Positions 11,125 to 23,980 of a stretch of 64,000 bases of DNA are shown here, one piece after another (within the stretch, counting starts at the first letter, position 1; every line of letters begins with the position of its first letter). The DNA is from Craspedostauros australis. Its lineage: Eukaryota; Bacillariophyta; Bacillariophyceae; Mastogloiales; Achnanthaceae. Under the pieces are notes generated by a model, which did not search any database, was not told the origin of the DNA, and worked only from the letters and a program-made list of their open reading frames with translations. Position numbers and translations under genes: made by a program. The stretch lies in assembly GCA_026770025.1 (NCBI GenBank), contig JAMXDE010000028.1, positions 496,001 to 560,000 on the forward strand. Reading direction: 5' to 3'.

Positions 11125-13951
11125 ATGACGATAGCACAGGGATCAAAGCAATGGCTTCGCAAGGGAATGCGGCCATGCGCAGTCCTGCTGTTCCTGGCGG
11201 TGCTGCTGGCACCAGGAGGTGGCGGTGACATCGGCTCCCACTCCGGCGCAGCTGTTGGTGGCAACAGCGCCGGAAGATCAGGCATGATGATGGCGCGGGC
11301 GGCGGGCAATGACGTCCCCGATGACTCCTGTCCTTTGGAATGCAAGAACGGGTCCACCTGCAAGGCCGGCAGTGCCTCGTTTGATGGCCAGCCCCTCAAC
11401 AGGAACAACAAGCCGCTGCCGGTCAACGAGGTCGCGACCGTGCAAGGCCACTACTGCGAATGCCCCGCTGGCTTCACGGGCGTGGACTGCGCCACTGTGT
11501 ACACACCCTGCGACGATGGCAACTCCACGCATGCATGCTACAACCACGGTGTGTGCGTCGAGTTCAAAGACAGCAGCGGGAGCTCGTCCAACTTCCAGTG
11601 CGACTGCAGCTCCGCGGTCAATGCAGACGACATCCCGTACGCCGGAAAGTACTGCGCTGACCCAGCCACCGTGGAATGCAAGAGCTCCGTTGCGCAGCTC
11701 AATCCCAAGCTTCGCTTCCGTGGCTTCTGCATGAATGGCGGAACCTGCGGCGGCAACAACCTGTCGCCTTGCTCCTGTCCGCAGGACTACTGGGGGATCC
11801 ATTGCGAGTATGAGAAGACGGAGTTCTCGGAATGCAACCTGGAATGCCAGAACGGAGCGACCTGCCAGATCGGCGTGCCGCCCACCAAGGGATCGGACGT
11901 CTACGACTACTGGAAGCACTATCACACAGACCAATTCGCCTACTGCCAGTGCGCCAGCGGCAACGCAGGCTTGTTCTGCGAGGCCTCCGAAGTCTCATGC
12001 GGGGACAGCGGCGTCGACTGCTTCCACGGCAGCACCTGCGTGGCAGGTTCCGATTCCGGCGAGTACTTTTGCGATTGCAACGAGGCCAACAAGCTCAACA
12101 ACGGAATCTACGCTGGTCGGTTCTGTCAGTACGAAGCCACCGCCATATGCGGCAGAAATCACAACGGCAAGAACTTCTGTGTCAATGGGGGGAAATGCGT
12201 TCACACTGGCAACGGGTACGTGGAAACATATGGTACCGTCAGCGCAGCACAGATTGCGGCAGATCGCATTGCTTGGGGTTGAGCATGGATGGGTCTGAAC
12301 CAAGATCTTGTCCGCACTACGAGGATGTTGTCTTGAGGTTCTCGTGCCGTTTCCATGATCGCGTCTGTGGAGCAGGATCAACGCTTCCGGTCCATCCACA
12401 CGACAGTCATTCGATTGCTTTTGCGAGCGTCAGTTGGCGACTCTGCTTCGGATGCACCCATTCATGTGTGGATGTCACTCCATGCTCGGGTTCATGGCTG
12501 TGTATTTTGGAGACATTGTAATGTGCTTGCTCCTTGAATACACGTATCTGGCTTACCCACAATTTGCATCTACCATGCTCTATTTCATTACCAAACGTGG
12601 CATGCTGGATCTGCGTGAATGTGGTGGGGGTGCAACGCTTTTTCAATACTCTGCACCGGACATGCACTTGCAATACTGCTCTATTCTATTCTATTACATC
12701 CTATTCTGCGATCCTCTCCTCCACAACAGAATCTTCTCGTGCGCCTGTCCGGACAACTTCCACGGTCCGAACTGCGAATTCCCGGACGATCAACCAGACA
12801 ACGATGAAGAATACGAGGGATGCAACCTCGTGTGCGACAATGGAGGGCAGTGCAGGAAGGGATCCAAACAACCCGTCCAGATCACCTTGACGGATGTTTC
12901 ACCAGAGGTCAGAAAAGCGATCGCAAGGCATCACAACGACGACTTCGAGCACTGCGTCTGCCCAACAGGCTACACCGGACTCACCTGCGAACTGGAGGCC
13001 GACGATTGCGGCAACGGCGAGCACATGTGCCTGCACGGATCGAAGTGCGTCCAGGGTGCCGCCGGCACGTGGTCCTGCGACTGCGCGGAAGCCTTCACGG
13101 CCGAGCGCAAGGTGGCCGGCACATTCTGTCAGCACCACCACACGTCCACCTGCACGCCCGATAACCAGCCGACGATCTACAGCGGACCGACGAGCTTCGC
13201 CTTTTGCGTCAACGATGGCATCTGCGCAGACATTGTGGTGGATGGTGAAAGGTATGTGGTTGATGATGCGATGCTTGTGAGATGCGCTCTCGTAGTCGCT
13301 GCATACGAACATGCATGCAGGGGCTTGTGCGTTTCGTTGTCTCGGCGCTCTATGTGCAACAATAAGTTGGTTCGCTGCGCAGCTCGTCACAGCTGCGATC
13401 GCTGCCGTGCGACCATCCTTTCTTTGTTGCGCTACGCACTGAGCAGTTTTCAGAGCTCCTACCGCAATCCTTGGATCTAACACATGCATCAATCTCGCCA
13501 TACTCTCATCCAATATGCATGGTACTCTATTCAAATGAATTATGGACATGCTCATACTCATGGGCATATTCTACTCAAATCATCGCAACCTGAACACGAA
13601 CGAATGAATGAACGAATGAACTTCTTCGCATCTCCGCGCAGCCATCCTGGATGCGACTGTCCAGATGGATACGTTGGACGCCACTGCGAGTTGCTGGCGG
13701 CTGAGCATCCGAAGTACAGACCGATACAGCCGGAAAGCGATTCGGGCGATGGCGTCAGCGCCTTCATGTACGTCGCCGTCATCCTGGCTTCGATGCTGCT
13801 ATTTGCGTCTCTCCTGTTCCTTCGTCAGCTGAAGATCAGGGACCAAAAGCGCCAAGAAATCCTTGCCAGAAGCCGCATTGATCACAGGGCAACAACGAAG
13901 AACAACGAGATCCACATCGAGGAGGAGTTTGATGAGATTGAGTTGTCTTAA
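11125..13951 (+). CDS. EGF-repeat type I membrane protein
   Basis: Three exons, 11125-12215, 12730-13251 and 13642-13951, give a 640-residue protein. Introns are 12216-12729 (GTACGT..CAG) and 13252-13641 (GTATGT..CAG), both phase 2. The ATG at 11125 has a purine at -3 (AAAGATGA) and starts a signal peptide with hydrophobic core at about 18-30. The ectodomain is three repeats of a three-EGF module: CxLxCxNGxxC..CxCPxGxxGxxC, then CYNHGVC..CDC..YAGKYC, then FCxNGGxC..CxCPxxxxGxxCE. Residues before the membrane include ELLAAEHPKYRPIQ. A transmembrane helix follows (core VAVILASMLLFASLLFL), then a cytoplasmic tail of about 50 residues with a very acidic end (EIHIEEEFDEIELS). It is likely a cell-surface receptor or adhesion-like protein. 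It resembles the gene at 1-4102, with conserved intron placement. Confidence 0.88.
12216..12729 (+). other. Intron 1 of the right EGF-repeat gene
   Basis: The donor GTACGT follows AACGG, and the acceptor CACAACAG precedes AATCTTC. Phase 2 joining gives NG-IFSCAC and completes the third EGF of the first module. The intron is AT-richer than the exons. Confidence 0.85.
13252..13641 (+). other. Intron 2 of the right EGF-repeat gene
   Basis: The donor GTATGT follows GGTGAAAG and the acceptor CGCGCAG precedes CCATCC. Phase 2 joining gives DGE-SHPGCDC and completes the final EGF before the membrane helix. Confidence 0.85.
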
Positions 13952-16900
13952 ATGTTAGGGTAGATGCTCCATTCGTATGTACCATAGATCATTGGTCGTA
14001 CAACACGCGTGGCTCGTATCGATGCTCTCTGGACATTTGGGGCGGCAAAGGATGAAGATTCGTGACCGTCCGGAAACGCATCGCCCTGCCACAAACACAG
14101 ACAAGGTGTCACAGTCTCTTGGAAGAATTCGTCACTTTGTCTTCGTCACATGATGTGAAGTTGCATTCGCTCCTGGAATTCCATTGTGCTGCAACAACAC
14201 GAACCGGTTGGACTTGGCTCGCTCAGCGACTCAATGTGAAGTACAAGCATGAATTAGTACTCGTATTCCACAACAAATCGAGGGAGGATCGTGATGAGGT
14301 GACGATGGCCACCGCCGTGTGCCGCTGCCGACTGATAGGTTGGACTCGTTCTCACTCGGAGGGGGTACTGACAATGGGGCCTCGGCGATTGGATAGCAAC
14401 AGAGTACTGCACTCCATCCATTCCTACATATACATATAGCACAATACTATACTACTATTGGTGCAGCTATGGCACTGTTCATGATGCTCTTTTTTACTGG
14501 GAAGTTGTGTCGTTCCACGAGGACTCGTCATCACCCGTGCCATTCTACTCGTATTGTTCTGCATCTCAAAAGCGATAGCTTGGAAGATAGTGCCGCACCG
14601 CAAAGAGGAGGTTCTCCTGGTAATGATTCGTCCACAGCATCATCATCGTCATCGTCATCGTCGTTGCGCTGTGGTTCTCACTACTATTATTATTGTACAT
14701 GCTGTTGTGCAAATACGAGTAGGGTACGAATAATCATAGAATACGAGCTATTGGTGGAGTAGACGAGAGATAGCATCAACCATCTGCGTGCTTTCATGAA
14801 ATAGCTGTGGTCAAGAGAGAGAGAGAGAGAGAGAGAGCCAGGCACACAGGCACGCAGACACACAGAGGGAGAGCGCAGGGACTTCAACGATCACATCTCC
14901 GCCCTCTTATGGGTTTGGATTCCTCGCTTCGACGCCACCACGATGGTGGTTTGTGGATGACAAAAGCCCTGGTACACCCAACGCAAAGGCCCCACAAAGA
15001 AGCATGATTTCCCATCCATTCATGCGTGGATGTCATGACCGTCACTCGTCCTTTGTGTTGTGTCTGACACGACGCTGGGCACAGTAGTTGTTGTGATCGT
15101 GGTCGTGGTCGCGGTGTTGTGGTCGTACACGAACTATTCGTATCTTGGTCGGACGAGTACAAAAGGCGCCTCCCTGGCCACAAACGTCACAAGTACTGGT
15201 TCGCTGGTTGCGGAAGGCAACCGCGCTCCACATGTCGTTCCTTGGGAGAGGTTCAGCACAATATTTATCTTCACGGATCATGCCACACTGGGTATCGAAT
15301 CATCAAGAGCATTGTTTGTGCGTCGAGTACTGCCTCAAAGATAGTTCTTCAAGTGTGAGTAGAGAGGGTTGATGAGGATGCAACGCTGGAGTACAGCACA
15401 GTGCATAGAATAGGTCGGACAGTGTTGGTGAAGCAGAGAATAGAACAAAGAATGGAATGGAGTAGAATGGGTGAGAGGGAGTTTGTGTGGCGATGCTGGC
15501 GCCGTCGGTTACTTCACCACAATACCAGAGGATACATTCGCAATGGATGTTGCTCTTGGGATCGCGAGTCTTGGCGTGACGCTCCCATGTTGACAACAGT
15601 CCATGCTGACGATGACGTCAATACAACACAATAGTTCCGCTAACACAGAGTCGTCAGGATCATTGGAACCAGTGACACAGACAGTGGCCGAGACACCAAC
15701 ATTCATAAGAACGGTGATGGTGTGATAGGAATGAAATTGAGAGTGGCACGGACAGCACCATAGAGACTATGACAGCATCTCAGCCACCTGTGCGCTTGCA
15801 TGCTGGGACACAGAGAGGCAAAGACGAGTTTCTCGCTTCTTCTCTTGTTCGTGTCCTCTTCCGGAAAGCCGACAAGAAGCAGAACAGGTCGTCACAAAAG
15901 ATGCGTTCGGGTGCGCGGTGGTGAGCCAAGGGAAAGCGCGTTGTGTCTGTGAGAAAAACAGTGCATAGTACAACAACAACACAGCGCACAGCAGCTCGTG
16001 AAGGCACGTGGAAGTATCAGGAGAGTAACAGTTGACGATGTGCTGCCGTTCTTCAAGGTCACAGGCAGTTCCGTTGTGACTTTGTACTATTGAAGTTCTC
16101 TTACGTTTTGTGTCCCAGCTACAACGTGTTCCTAAGTGGCGAAGTGCATTGGTGTCTGTGAGCGACAGTTTTCGCTGGCAAGCGTTGTTCGTGAACCAAC
16201 CAGAGGGCGAAACGCAACCACAGCCTCACGTACGGATCAGAATGACAGAATCGAAGCTCCAACACGCACAGAAGCGTCGTGGTGGCTCGTCCAGGTAGTG
16301 TGTGTACTACGTAGTCCCTGTGACCGCGCGGAGCGGAAAACATGCACTCGTCTGCGCACACAAGCACGCACACATGCCCATGAGAAGGGCAGAATGATTC
16401 CACCACGTGAAAAAACGGAACGAAACAAAAAATGAAGAAAGCCTGTGGCGCCTCCCATGTGGCACTGTCACGAAGTTCGAGCCAATTATGGATTGACAGT
16501 GCCTGTGACGAATTGCTGCTCGCTGTGGCATGTCTGCCTCACGTCGCCTTTTGTTCCCGACACATGACGCGTGTTTTTTTTTCTGCATCGTGGACATAAA
16601 CAGCCAAGGCAGTGTATGTACGCGTAGCGGTAGGTGAGGGACACAGCCAGCATGCGCGAGTGTGGTGCGCAAACGAAGCGACAAACAAAGAGCGAACACC
16701 AAGGTCCACAGTACGAGGGGTGGCTACGCGCTGACCCACACACACATGCCCACGTGCGCACAGGTAAGGAGAGAGAAGAGTGGCAAAGGAGGCTAACTGA
16801 ACGCAAAAGGGTCACGCCGTGGTGGTCTGACCGACAAGGCAGTACCCCTCGGATAATAGCCTCTCGCGAGCACACCCCTTTGCGGCAACTGGTTGAGTTG

Positions 16901-18006
16901 CTGTGGATTGCTTCACTGTGTGCTGTTACGTTGCCACGCTTACCAATTCGCACTATCCGTACGACTATTAGTACACTCCATTGGCAACGCTCCGAAAACA
17001 GCAGCAACCACGTCAACCCCAACAATCACACCTTGATCATAACAGCAACAGCAACAGCAACAGCAGCAGTTGCAACACAACACACTCCATCACAACACCC
17101 TCCTCTCCTCAATCAGAGACCATCGCAGGCTGTGCTTGGGTGCTCGTCGACCTTCGTTGGCGCTCCGACGATCTAAACCACTCAACCAATACGCTTACGA
17201 GTCACTGAGACCCTGGGACAGAGGACTCTGCCCTGCTCTTCTCCGCTCTTCTCTGATTGACGATCCATTCGGACTGACCATTCTCACTGTTCATCGGCTA
17301 ACAAACCTCATCCAACAAACCAACGCAAATACAGTCCAACACAGACACAGTCAAGCACAGACACAAAGGTGATCGCAGCAATCCCGTGATTGCGATTCGC
17401 ACAAGTCGTCACACACTCACACAACTGTACTCACAACTATACCAATCCGAGGAGGTCCACTCATCTCTGCCGACAACAGCGATAGCAACAGCAATCCATT
17501 CGCAGCACTTGGAGCAATCGCTCGCTTTCAGAAGAGAACAATCGTTTTGGCACAACACGACTACAATCAGCACGATCAGTAAGACCATCGCCATTCTGCC
17601 ACGCTGATACATTCGTATACAATCGCATACGTTCATATACATTCATACTATTCTATTATACATTCCATTGTATCCGCACCATTCTGGAGTATAATACGAT
17701 CTGCTCTCCCGATACTCCATTTCAGAGTTCCATTCTTCACAACACCACACCACACAATACGACCAACTCTGCTCTCCTCTACTCTACTCTACTCAACAAC
17801 ACTTGAGAGTACTTCACCCATCTACGGTACTACCGTACACTTGCGTGCCCATTGCATGCCTATTACATGCCCATTGCATGATAGAGAGTAATACACCTAC
17901 ATCAGCGAACAAACAAGCAAGCAAGCATCCATTCCACGGCAGCTAACAACAACAGTCACCCAGCGTGATCAATCGACCCTCACCATCCTCGTACCATCCT
18001 CGCACT
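13952..18006. other. Gene-poor region, 4 kb
   Basis: No supported gene. It contains a GA microsatellite (14814-14838), CTCT/ACTCT tracts near 17760-17800, GCAACA tracts near 17045, and several ACTCGTA/TACGAGT heptamers (near 14249, 14545 and 14710). Open frames of up to 180 codons occur but have biased, repetitive composition and no domain. The last few hundred bases presumably carry the promoter of the gene at 18007. Confidence 0.55.
14814..14838. repeat. (GA)n microsatellite
   Basis: Twelve uninterrupted AG dinucleotides in non-coding DNA. Confidence 0.95.
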
Positions 18007-20852
18007 ATGAACTCGGAGAGGACGGCAGGGGCACCTGCCGGGGGCGTCCAGGATGCCCTCGCTCTCTTGGCCGGAGCCGCCGACACGCACAATCAGACCA
18101 CACGAGAGAACGCAAGGGAGACCACCTTGGCGAGCGATGCCAGCACTTCCGTCGCAGCAGCGTCCGCAGCAGCCGCCGCCGCCAGCTCTGCCTCCGTCTC
18201 TGCCGCAGCTGCCGCTGAGCAAAAGGAACACAACCCCAATCTCTCTGCGGCGCTGGGCAACGAAGCAGCGCTCGCGGCATTGCGAGAAGAAGCCCTGCAA
18301 CAGCAGATGCTGCTGGCTCGCATGGGCATGGCAGCGGGGGGACCAGCAGGAGCCGCAGCAGGAGGTCTCGGCCCCAATGCCGCCGTCTTGGGTGACCACC
18401 TGCGCGGAGCCGAGGATATGGCCACCATGCTGCGGGAACGCCAGCTCGCGGCACTCGAGCTGCAGCGACAGCAACAGCAGCTGGCGTGGTTGGGCCTGGG
18501 ACAGGAGATCGGATTCAACCACGAGATCCAGAACCTCCTCCTCGCGCGTCAGCTGCAACAGGCATCGATGCTGCGCAACGCCGACATGCTGCTGGGTGGC
18601 ATCGCCAACAACGGTGCGGCTCACGGCAACGCCAGTGCCAACGCATCCGTCGCGGCCGACACCGTGCCGTCGGACATGGCGGCAGGCCGAGCCATCGAAC
18701 ACCTAGGTGGCGTGCGCGCCGACGGCAGCCCCTTGGTGCAGTACCTCGAAGACATCAACCGCCGCAAGAACCTGGCGGCCATGACGGGGGACAAGGCTAT
18801 GCTGGCCGAGCACATCCGAGCCCAGCAAATGGCGGCCCAGCTCGAAGCCGTGCATCCGCACGAAGTGGCTTCTGGCGCATTGTCGACGACGCATCGCATC
18901 GTGCCGGGCGAGCGCAAGGACGACAAGTCGGCCGATACCGTCGTGCTGCCGTGCCGGGCCCGCGGTATGCCCATGGATCACAACGTCAAGGTAAGAGCTG
19001 CATCATGCTTGAGCTGTCGCAGCGGTATTGAGGTTGTGTTGTGTTGTTGACCGCGATTCTTGGGCAACTGATCGAGCATGCCAACGGCAACAGCAAACAA
19101 CTCACGGCGTTACATTTCCTCATACATTCCCACACACATAAACACACACACACACATGCGCGACACCAATTGCAGACCGCATACTTCGTCGTCTCCAAGG
19201 ACATCCAGCATGGACAGGAGCTCTTCTGCTCCTACTTCGCCTGCCGCAATGCCGGCACCAAGTTCCGCTACTGCGTGCACTGCAACATCCCGGTCGCCAA
19301 GCGCAACTTTCGCAAACGCCACAAGCATGCTGGCAAGATCCCGGACAACAAGATGGGTGGCATGATGGACGATGACAGCGACGAAGGATCCGATCAAACC
19401 GACAAGGTGCAAGCCAAGGCTGCGGCATCAACCGCTGCGAATGCCAACAGTGCCAACACCAAACCCCCATCCACCGCCTCCCTCAAGCGGAAGGAGAAGA
19501 AGACGAAGGATTCCATCAAGCCTGCCAAAGTCACCAAGGTCACCAAGAAATCCAATGGCGCAACTTCCACCTCATCCGTCAGCAGCAGCAGCAACCGAAG
19601 CAATGCCAACGGTGCCACCACCAAGCCCAAAGCCCGCAGCAAACCACCGAGCGACGCTGGGAGCGTTTCCTCGGCTGCGGTGGCCTCCAAGACGCCACCT
19701 GCGAAAGCCAGCGCATCCAAGAACGCCAACGGTTCTGCGAAATCGAAGAATGCGGCTGGAAGCAAGCAGAATCACGCAAAGATGACGGAGAAGGTCCTCA
19801 AGGTGCTCGTCGACAAGAAGTCTCCACATGTCGAGGTGGCCAGCAACGGCACCAGCAAGGACGCAACCCGAGTGCCCAGGATCTGCGACGGCCTTGCAGA
19901 CGTGCACGCTGTGCACGCTATCCAAGCCATTCAGCCGGTCTGGTCGGCGTTGCTGGACAAACGCCCCAAGACGGGCAATGCCGAGGAATTGGCCAAGTGG
20001 TGTGAGGAGGTTCTGGCTGTGAGCACCTTGGATATGCCAGGTGTGCCCATGATGTGTTTGCCGGTCAATCCCAGCGCTGCCGCCACGAAAGCCGCAAGTT
20101 CTTCTGCAGCTGTGACGAAGGAAACCAAAAAATCAAACGGCAAGGCAAAGGCCACCAAGTCCAGGGCCAACGCCTCCCCAGTCCCCCCTCCTGCGGCTGC
20201 TACCGCCACCGCTGCGGCGAGCGATTCCAAGAGCAAAGGGAAGGACAACGAAAGCAAACTGCTGAAGAAGATGAAGCTGTCATGGAAGCGAAAGGGCCGC
20301 AGACCGGAAACCAACAAGGCTAAGAACGCCGAAGACGAGGGCCTACCAAAGGCCAAGCGTCCTGCTCTCGCAGGAAAGGTCAGCAACAGCACAACCAGCA
20401 AGGCCAGCACGGTGACGACTACCAGCAGCAACAGCGCCAAGTCCAAGCCCAGTGCTACCGCCAACGGCAAAGCCAACAGCAACGGCAGCTCTAAGCTCGT
20501 CGCAGCATCATCCACGAAGAAGAATGCCAGCAAGGTCAGCGAAGCCAAGCCGCAAAAACGGGCTATTGCTGCTGCTGCTGCTGCTGCTGCTAAGAAGGCA
20601 ACGGAACAGGCCAAGAAGGACAAGGAGGCTGATAAGATGGAAGTGGAGGAAGAGTATGACGAAGACATGGAAGAGGACGAAGAGGAATCCGAAGACGATG
20701 ATGATGACGAGGAGTACATCGACGAAGACGAACAAGCACGAGGCGCGAACTCCAAGGACGACACTGATGACGATGGCTCAACATCCAGCGATGGTAGCTA
20801 CAATCTCGTCGACGCTCGAAAGCGCCGCAAGATACACAACCTGAGGAAATGA
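18007..20852 (+). CDS. Diatom-family protein with Cys-rich core and acidic/lysine-rich tail, probably nuclear
   Basis: Two exons, 18007-18990 and 19176-20852, joined in phase 0 across a GTAAGA..TTGCAG intron, give 886 residues. An alternative in-frame start lies at 17965. The N-terminal part (about 1-300) is Ala/Gln/Leu-rich and probably helical. The splice joins LPCRARGMPMDHNVK to TAYFVVSKDIQHGQELFC, followed by SYFACRNAG and YCVHCNIPVAKRNFRKRHKH. I know this core from uncharacterised diatom proteins; its cysteines and histidines (C..C..C..C..H..H) suggest a metal-binding knuckle, but that is inference. After it come long Lys/Ser/Ala/Thr-rich stretches, a GCT-encoded polyalanine run (20571-20593), an Asp/Glu-rich segment, and a basic end (ARKRRKIHNLRK) that looks like a nuclear localisation signal. 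A nuclear role is likely; the molecular function is unknown. Confidence 0.85.
18991..19175 (+). other. Intron of the diatom-family nuclear-like gene
   Basis: The donor is GTCAAG|GTAAGA and the acceptor is CAATTGCAG|ACCGCA. The intron carries a CA-rich tract near 19131-19157. It splits the conserved core exactly between DHNVK and TAYF. Confidence 0.85.
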
Positions 20853-23629
20853 AGCGGCAGTAGCAGCAGCACTGTCAATTGCGACAGCAACAGCTACAAC
20901 GGGATGCATCAATGTATTATACCAATCAATCACGATGCAGGTCTAAATTTTGGGGGGGATGGGATCATCAAATTGAACATGCCGAAACGAGGCGTGCAAG
21001 ACAGGAAGGAAGGAAATCGCCACACTTACTGCAATACGTGGTATGAGAACAACATGAAGGGAAATGGAACACATTGCGAGTACGTATCAAGGCCTTGGGT
21101 ATTGGCCCACTTGCTGTTATGAGCAAAGGAGGGGGAAGAAGGAAGCAAGAAATCAAGGACGCAAGTAAGCACACGGAAGGGTCAACGCACGAACTAACTA
21201 CCTGTAGCGAGCAGGAAAAGAGAATTCTGAGCATACGCGCACGTAAAGCAAGCAAGTTTACCCAAACATAAGTGAGCGTGGTACCTGCATGAGCGGGAGC
21301 GTGTCGATAGCTCTGGTAGAGTCGAGCGATCTGCACCCCATGATCATGTTGCGCGAGGAGTTGTGGTTTGTGTTTGATCTGGGTGACTGCGTAGCGGCAG
21401 CTGTGATGGTGACGATGATGATGACATTGATTGTGGTTGCGATGGCGGCAGCATCGGACGATTCACAAGGCGAGACGATGGTGGCTGCTGAACATGCACA
21501 GTACGTATTGTGAATGATGTGTTGCGGATGTTGTGTGGAGGAGATGTGTGATGGGTGGTGAGGGAGAGCGGACAATTGGAGACATCGTGCAGAGACACCA
21601 AGCCCAACAGAGAGCAATGAATGAACAACGCGCCACACCATGCCACAGATCACATGTTACCACAGGCATCACAGATTCAGAAGCGAAGGGCAGTCTTGTT
21701 GGACATCAGACGTCGGCGAGGTCTCGGAACGGAGTTTACGCTTCTCAGGGGAGGGACGACTCCGACAAGACATGCCTTCGGAGAATCACATAGTCATCAT
21801 CGGAGTGCGAATCGGAGTTTGCAATCTTGACTGGCGAGCCTGCGAATCAATGGTTCGTGAATCACATGCCACCAATAACCACGCGGGACACACGCTGTGT
21901 TCTGCTGACCAACGTGACACGATCTAATCCACCACTGCCGATCTGATGATGTGTTTGAAACCAACATCCAATCCACCACGATTGATTTTTTGCGGAAGCG
22001 GAAGCCAGAAACCTCACGGAAACCTCAGAGAAACCTCAGAGCGACCTGGGATGCCTGGCGGAGCAGCAGGAGGACTGGATGATGTATTGGTACATGCGAA
22101 TACGTGCGAGAACATGCGAGTATGTGCGAGGACTTGTGATGTGTTGTCTGTTGCGCCTCAATGTAGGCTACGAAGAGATGACTGGATGATGGGCTTTGTC
22201 AGGTCGTGAGAACGAGCGAGGGATTGAGATGATGTGCAAGAGTTCTCGATGTTTGTCGTTGGGTGTTTGACATAGCGATGACAACAGCATCGTATAATGG
22301 ATGGGCAGTAGCGGCACGTGGGAGACCACAGTCGAATGCTTGAAACGTTTTGAAGTTGTTTCGTTCCCCCATCGCCGTTGACTGATTCATGGCGCATGCC
22401 GCTTGTTGTCTGTCGCGTGTTGCCTGACGTAGCAACTCGTCATGGTCGACCTACATCTTCTATAATAGGTCGTACGTGTGCCGCTGCATCATGCTTGTAC
22501 CTCTGTAGGTGGTCATGCGATGAATCGAGGGAATGCAGGCCAATTTTGTCGATGACCTTTTGGATGGCTCCATGCGCACTGCGCAATGCCATGTCCTCAT
22601 CTTTCTCTCCACCTTCGGAGGTCAATCTCAATCTCATGATTGGCATACATGCACCTTCTCTACTCTTGTGTCGTTTGCTTTGGCTTTGGAGGCACCCCAT
22701 GCTTTGAAGTTGCTCTGTTGTGATACTACATCCTCACACGAAGCAGCGAGAAGGACACAGGACATATCCCGGCGTGGGAGAGACCAAGGGAGGACAGCGG
22801 TCGACGATGGGAAATGTCTGCCGAAGTGTGATTCGGCTCCTGCTCTTTGGCGGTCCTTCCCAGCGCACCGATCGTGGATTCTCGGACTGCTGCCAACGGT
22901 CACCTTGAGACACGCATCAAGTCGCAGCAGCTTGGCCTCTCCAGTCTGCGTGTCTCCTCTGTGCGATACTCTACAATTGCATGGTGTATGTGTATGCGTG
23001 TGTGTGTGTGTGTTTGTGTATTTTGTGAACTATGGACTGTTATCCTTGACATGACATCTATTCTTGACTTGTGTGCGTGTGTGTGTGTGTTGGCTGTGCG
23101 CTATCAGCAGCCAAAGCCCCCCAGTTGGGCATGGCGGAGCATGTAGCACGACACGCATGTGCTACTGCTCCTAGCTGTTGCTCCTTCCCCTAATCGAGAA
23201 ATCTACAAAGTGGTGTGTATTGGGATTCTCGATTTGCCGTTGTTCGCGAATGCTGCGGAGCGCCTTCTCTATCCATCTCTGATAGGGTGGAGCATTGTGC
23301 TCTGTGCGCAACGACAAGGCATGGCGCTCTCTTCGATCCAATCGAAGGAGCGTGCCGTTGCCATGCTGCGCCGGAGTGCCTCTTGCTTTGTGACTTCTGT
23401 CTTGTGACTTGGGTCATCTCTGCTTGATCTTGTCAGTGGTCTTGTTTCTGGAATTGAGAACCCGCATGCGACCATCACAGGGATGACTGTGGTTGTTGTT
23501 GTCGTCGTTGTAGTTGTGACAAGGGTGAGCACGGACCAAACTGCGGAATGGTTCACGCGTGAGCATCTGTGTTGTTGCTGTTGCTATTGCTGCATGTGGT
23601 GACAGTTGGTGACAGTTGGCGGAATGACC
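20853..23629. other. Gene-poor region, 2.8 kb
   Basis: No supported gene. There are short imperfect tandems of GAAACCTCA near 22010-22040 and two TG-rich tracts near 23000 and 23080. The minus frame at 22440-22700 has a mildly coding-like composition but no domain and no splice partner. Confidence 0.5.
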
Positions 23630-23980
23630 TTACAACTCCTCTTCATCATCGTCATCGTCGAAGGCAAGACATCTCTTGATTGAGAACATGTCTGGGATGT
23701 CGTCGGCTGGCTGCGAAGGTGAGCGGAAGATGGATCCCATGGTCTCCTTTGTCCTCCACGACGATTCCGAGTCCTTCCTGGGTCTCTGCGGGGTGGCGAA
23801 GATGGAGGACGGCCTCGACATGGACGATGAGATCATCTGCTGGTGCTGCTGGTGATGTCTGCCGGCCTTGGTTGGGGTTCGGAATGGAGATGTGTCCTCC
23901 TGCGATTCTGTGCTTCTTGTTCTGGACACGTCGATGCCCAGGAACTGCTGCGTTGTGGATGCGATTGGTGCTGCTCTCAT
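23630..23980 (-). CDS. Small hypothetical protein with acidic C-terminus
   Basis: One exon of 116 residues from the ATG at 23980 (MRAAPIASTTQQFLG). A longer reading from a start near 24109 adds only Lys/Gln/Asn-rich sequence. The protein is Ser/Thr/Pro-rich with several possible proline-directed phosphorylation sites (SPFRTPTK, FATPQRPRK, RSPSQP), a Met-Ser-rich centre, and a C-terminal DDDDDEEEL. It could be a small regulatory substrate of cyclin-dependent or MAP kinases, but that is speculation from composition. No family is recognised. Confidence 0.5.
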   Translation of the reverse strand: MRAAPIASTTQQFLGIDVSRTRSTESQEDTSPFRTPTKAGRHHQQHQQMISSSMSRPSSIFATPQRPRKDSESSWRTKETMGSIFRSPSQPADDIPDMFSIKRCLAFDDDDDEEEL

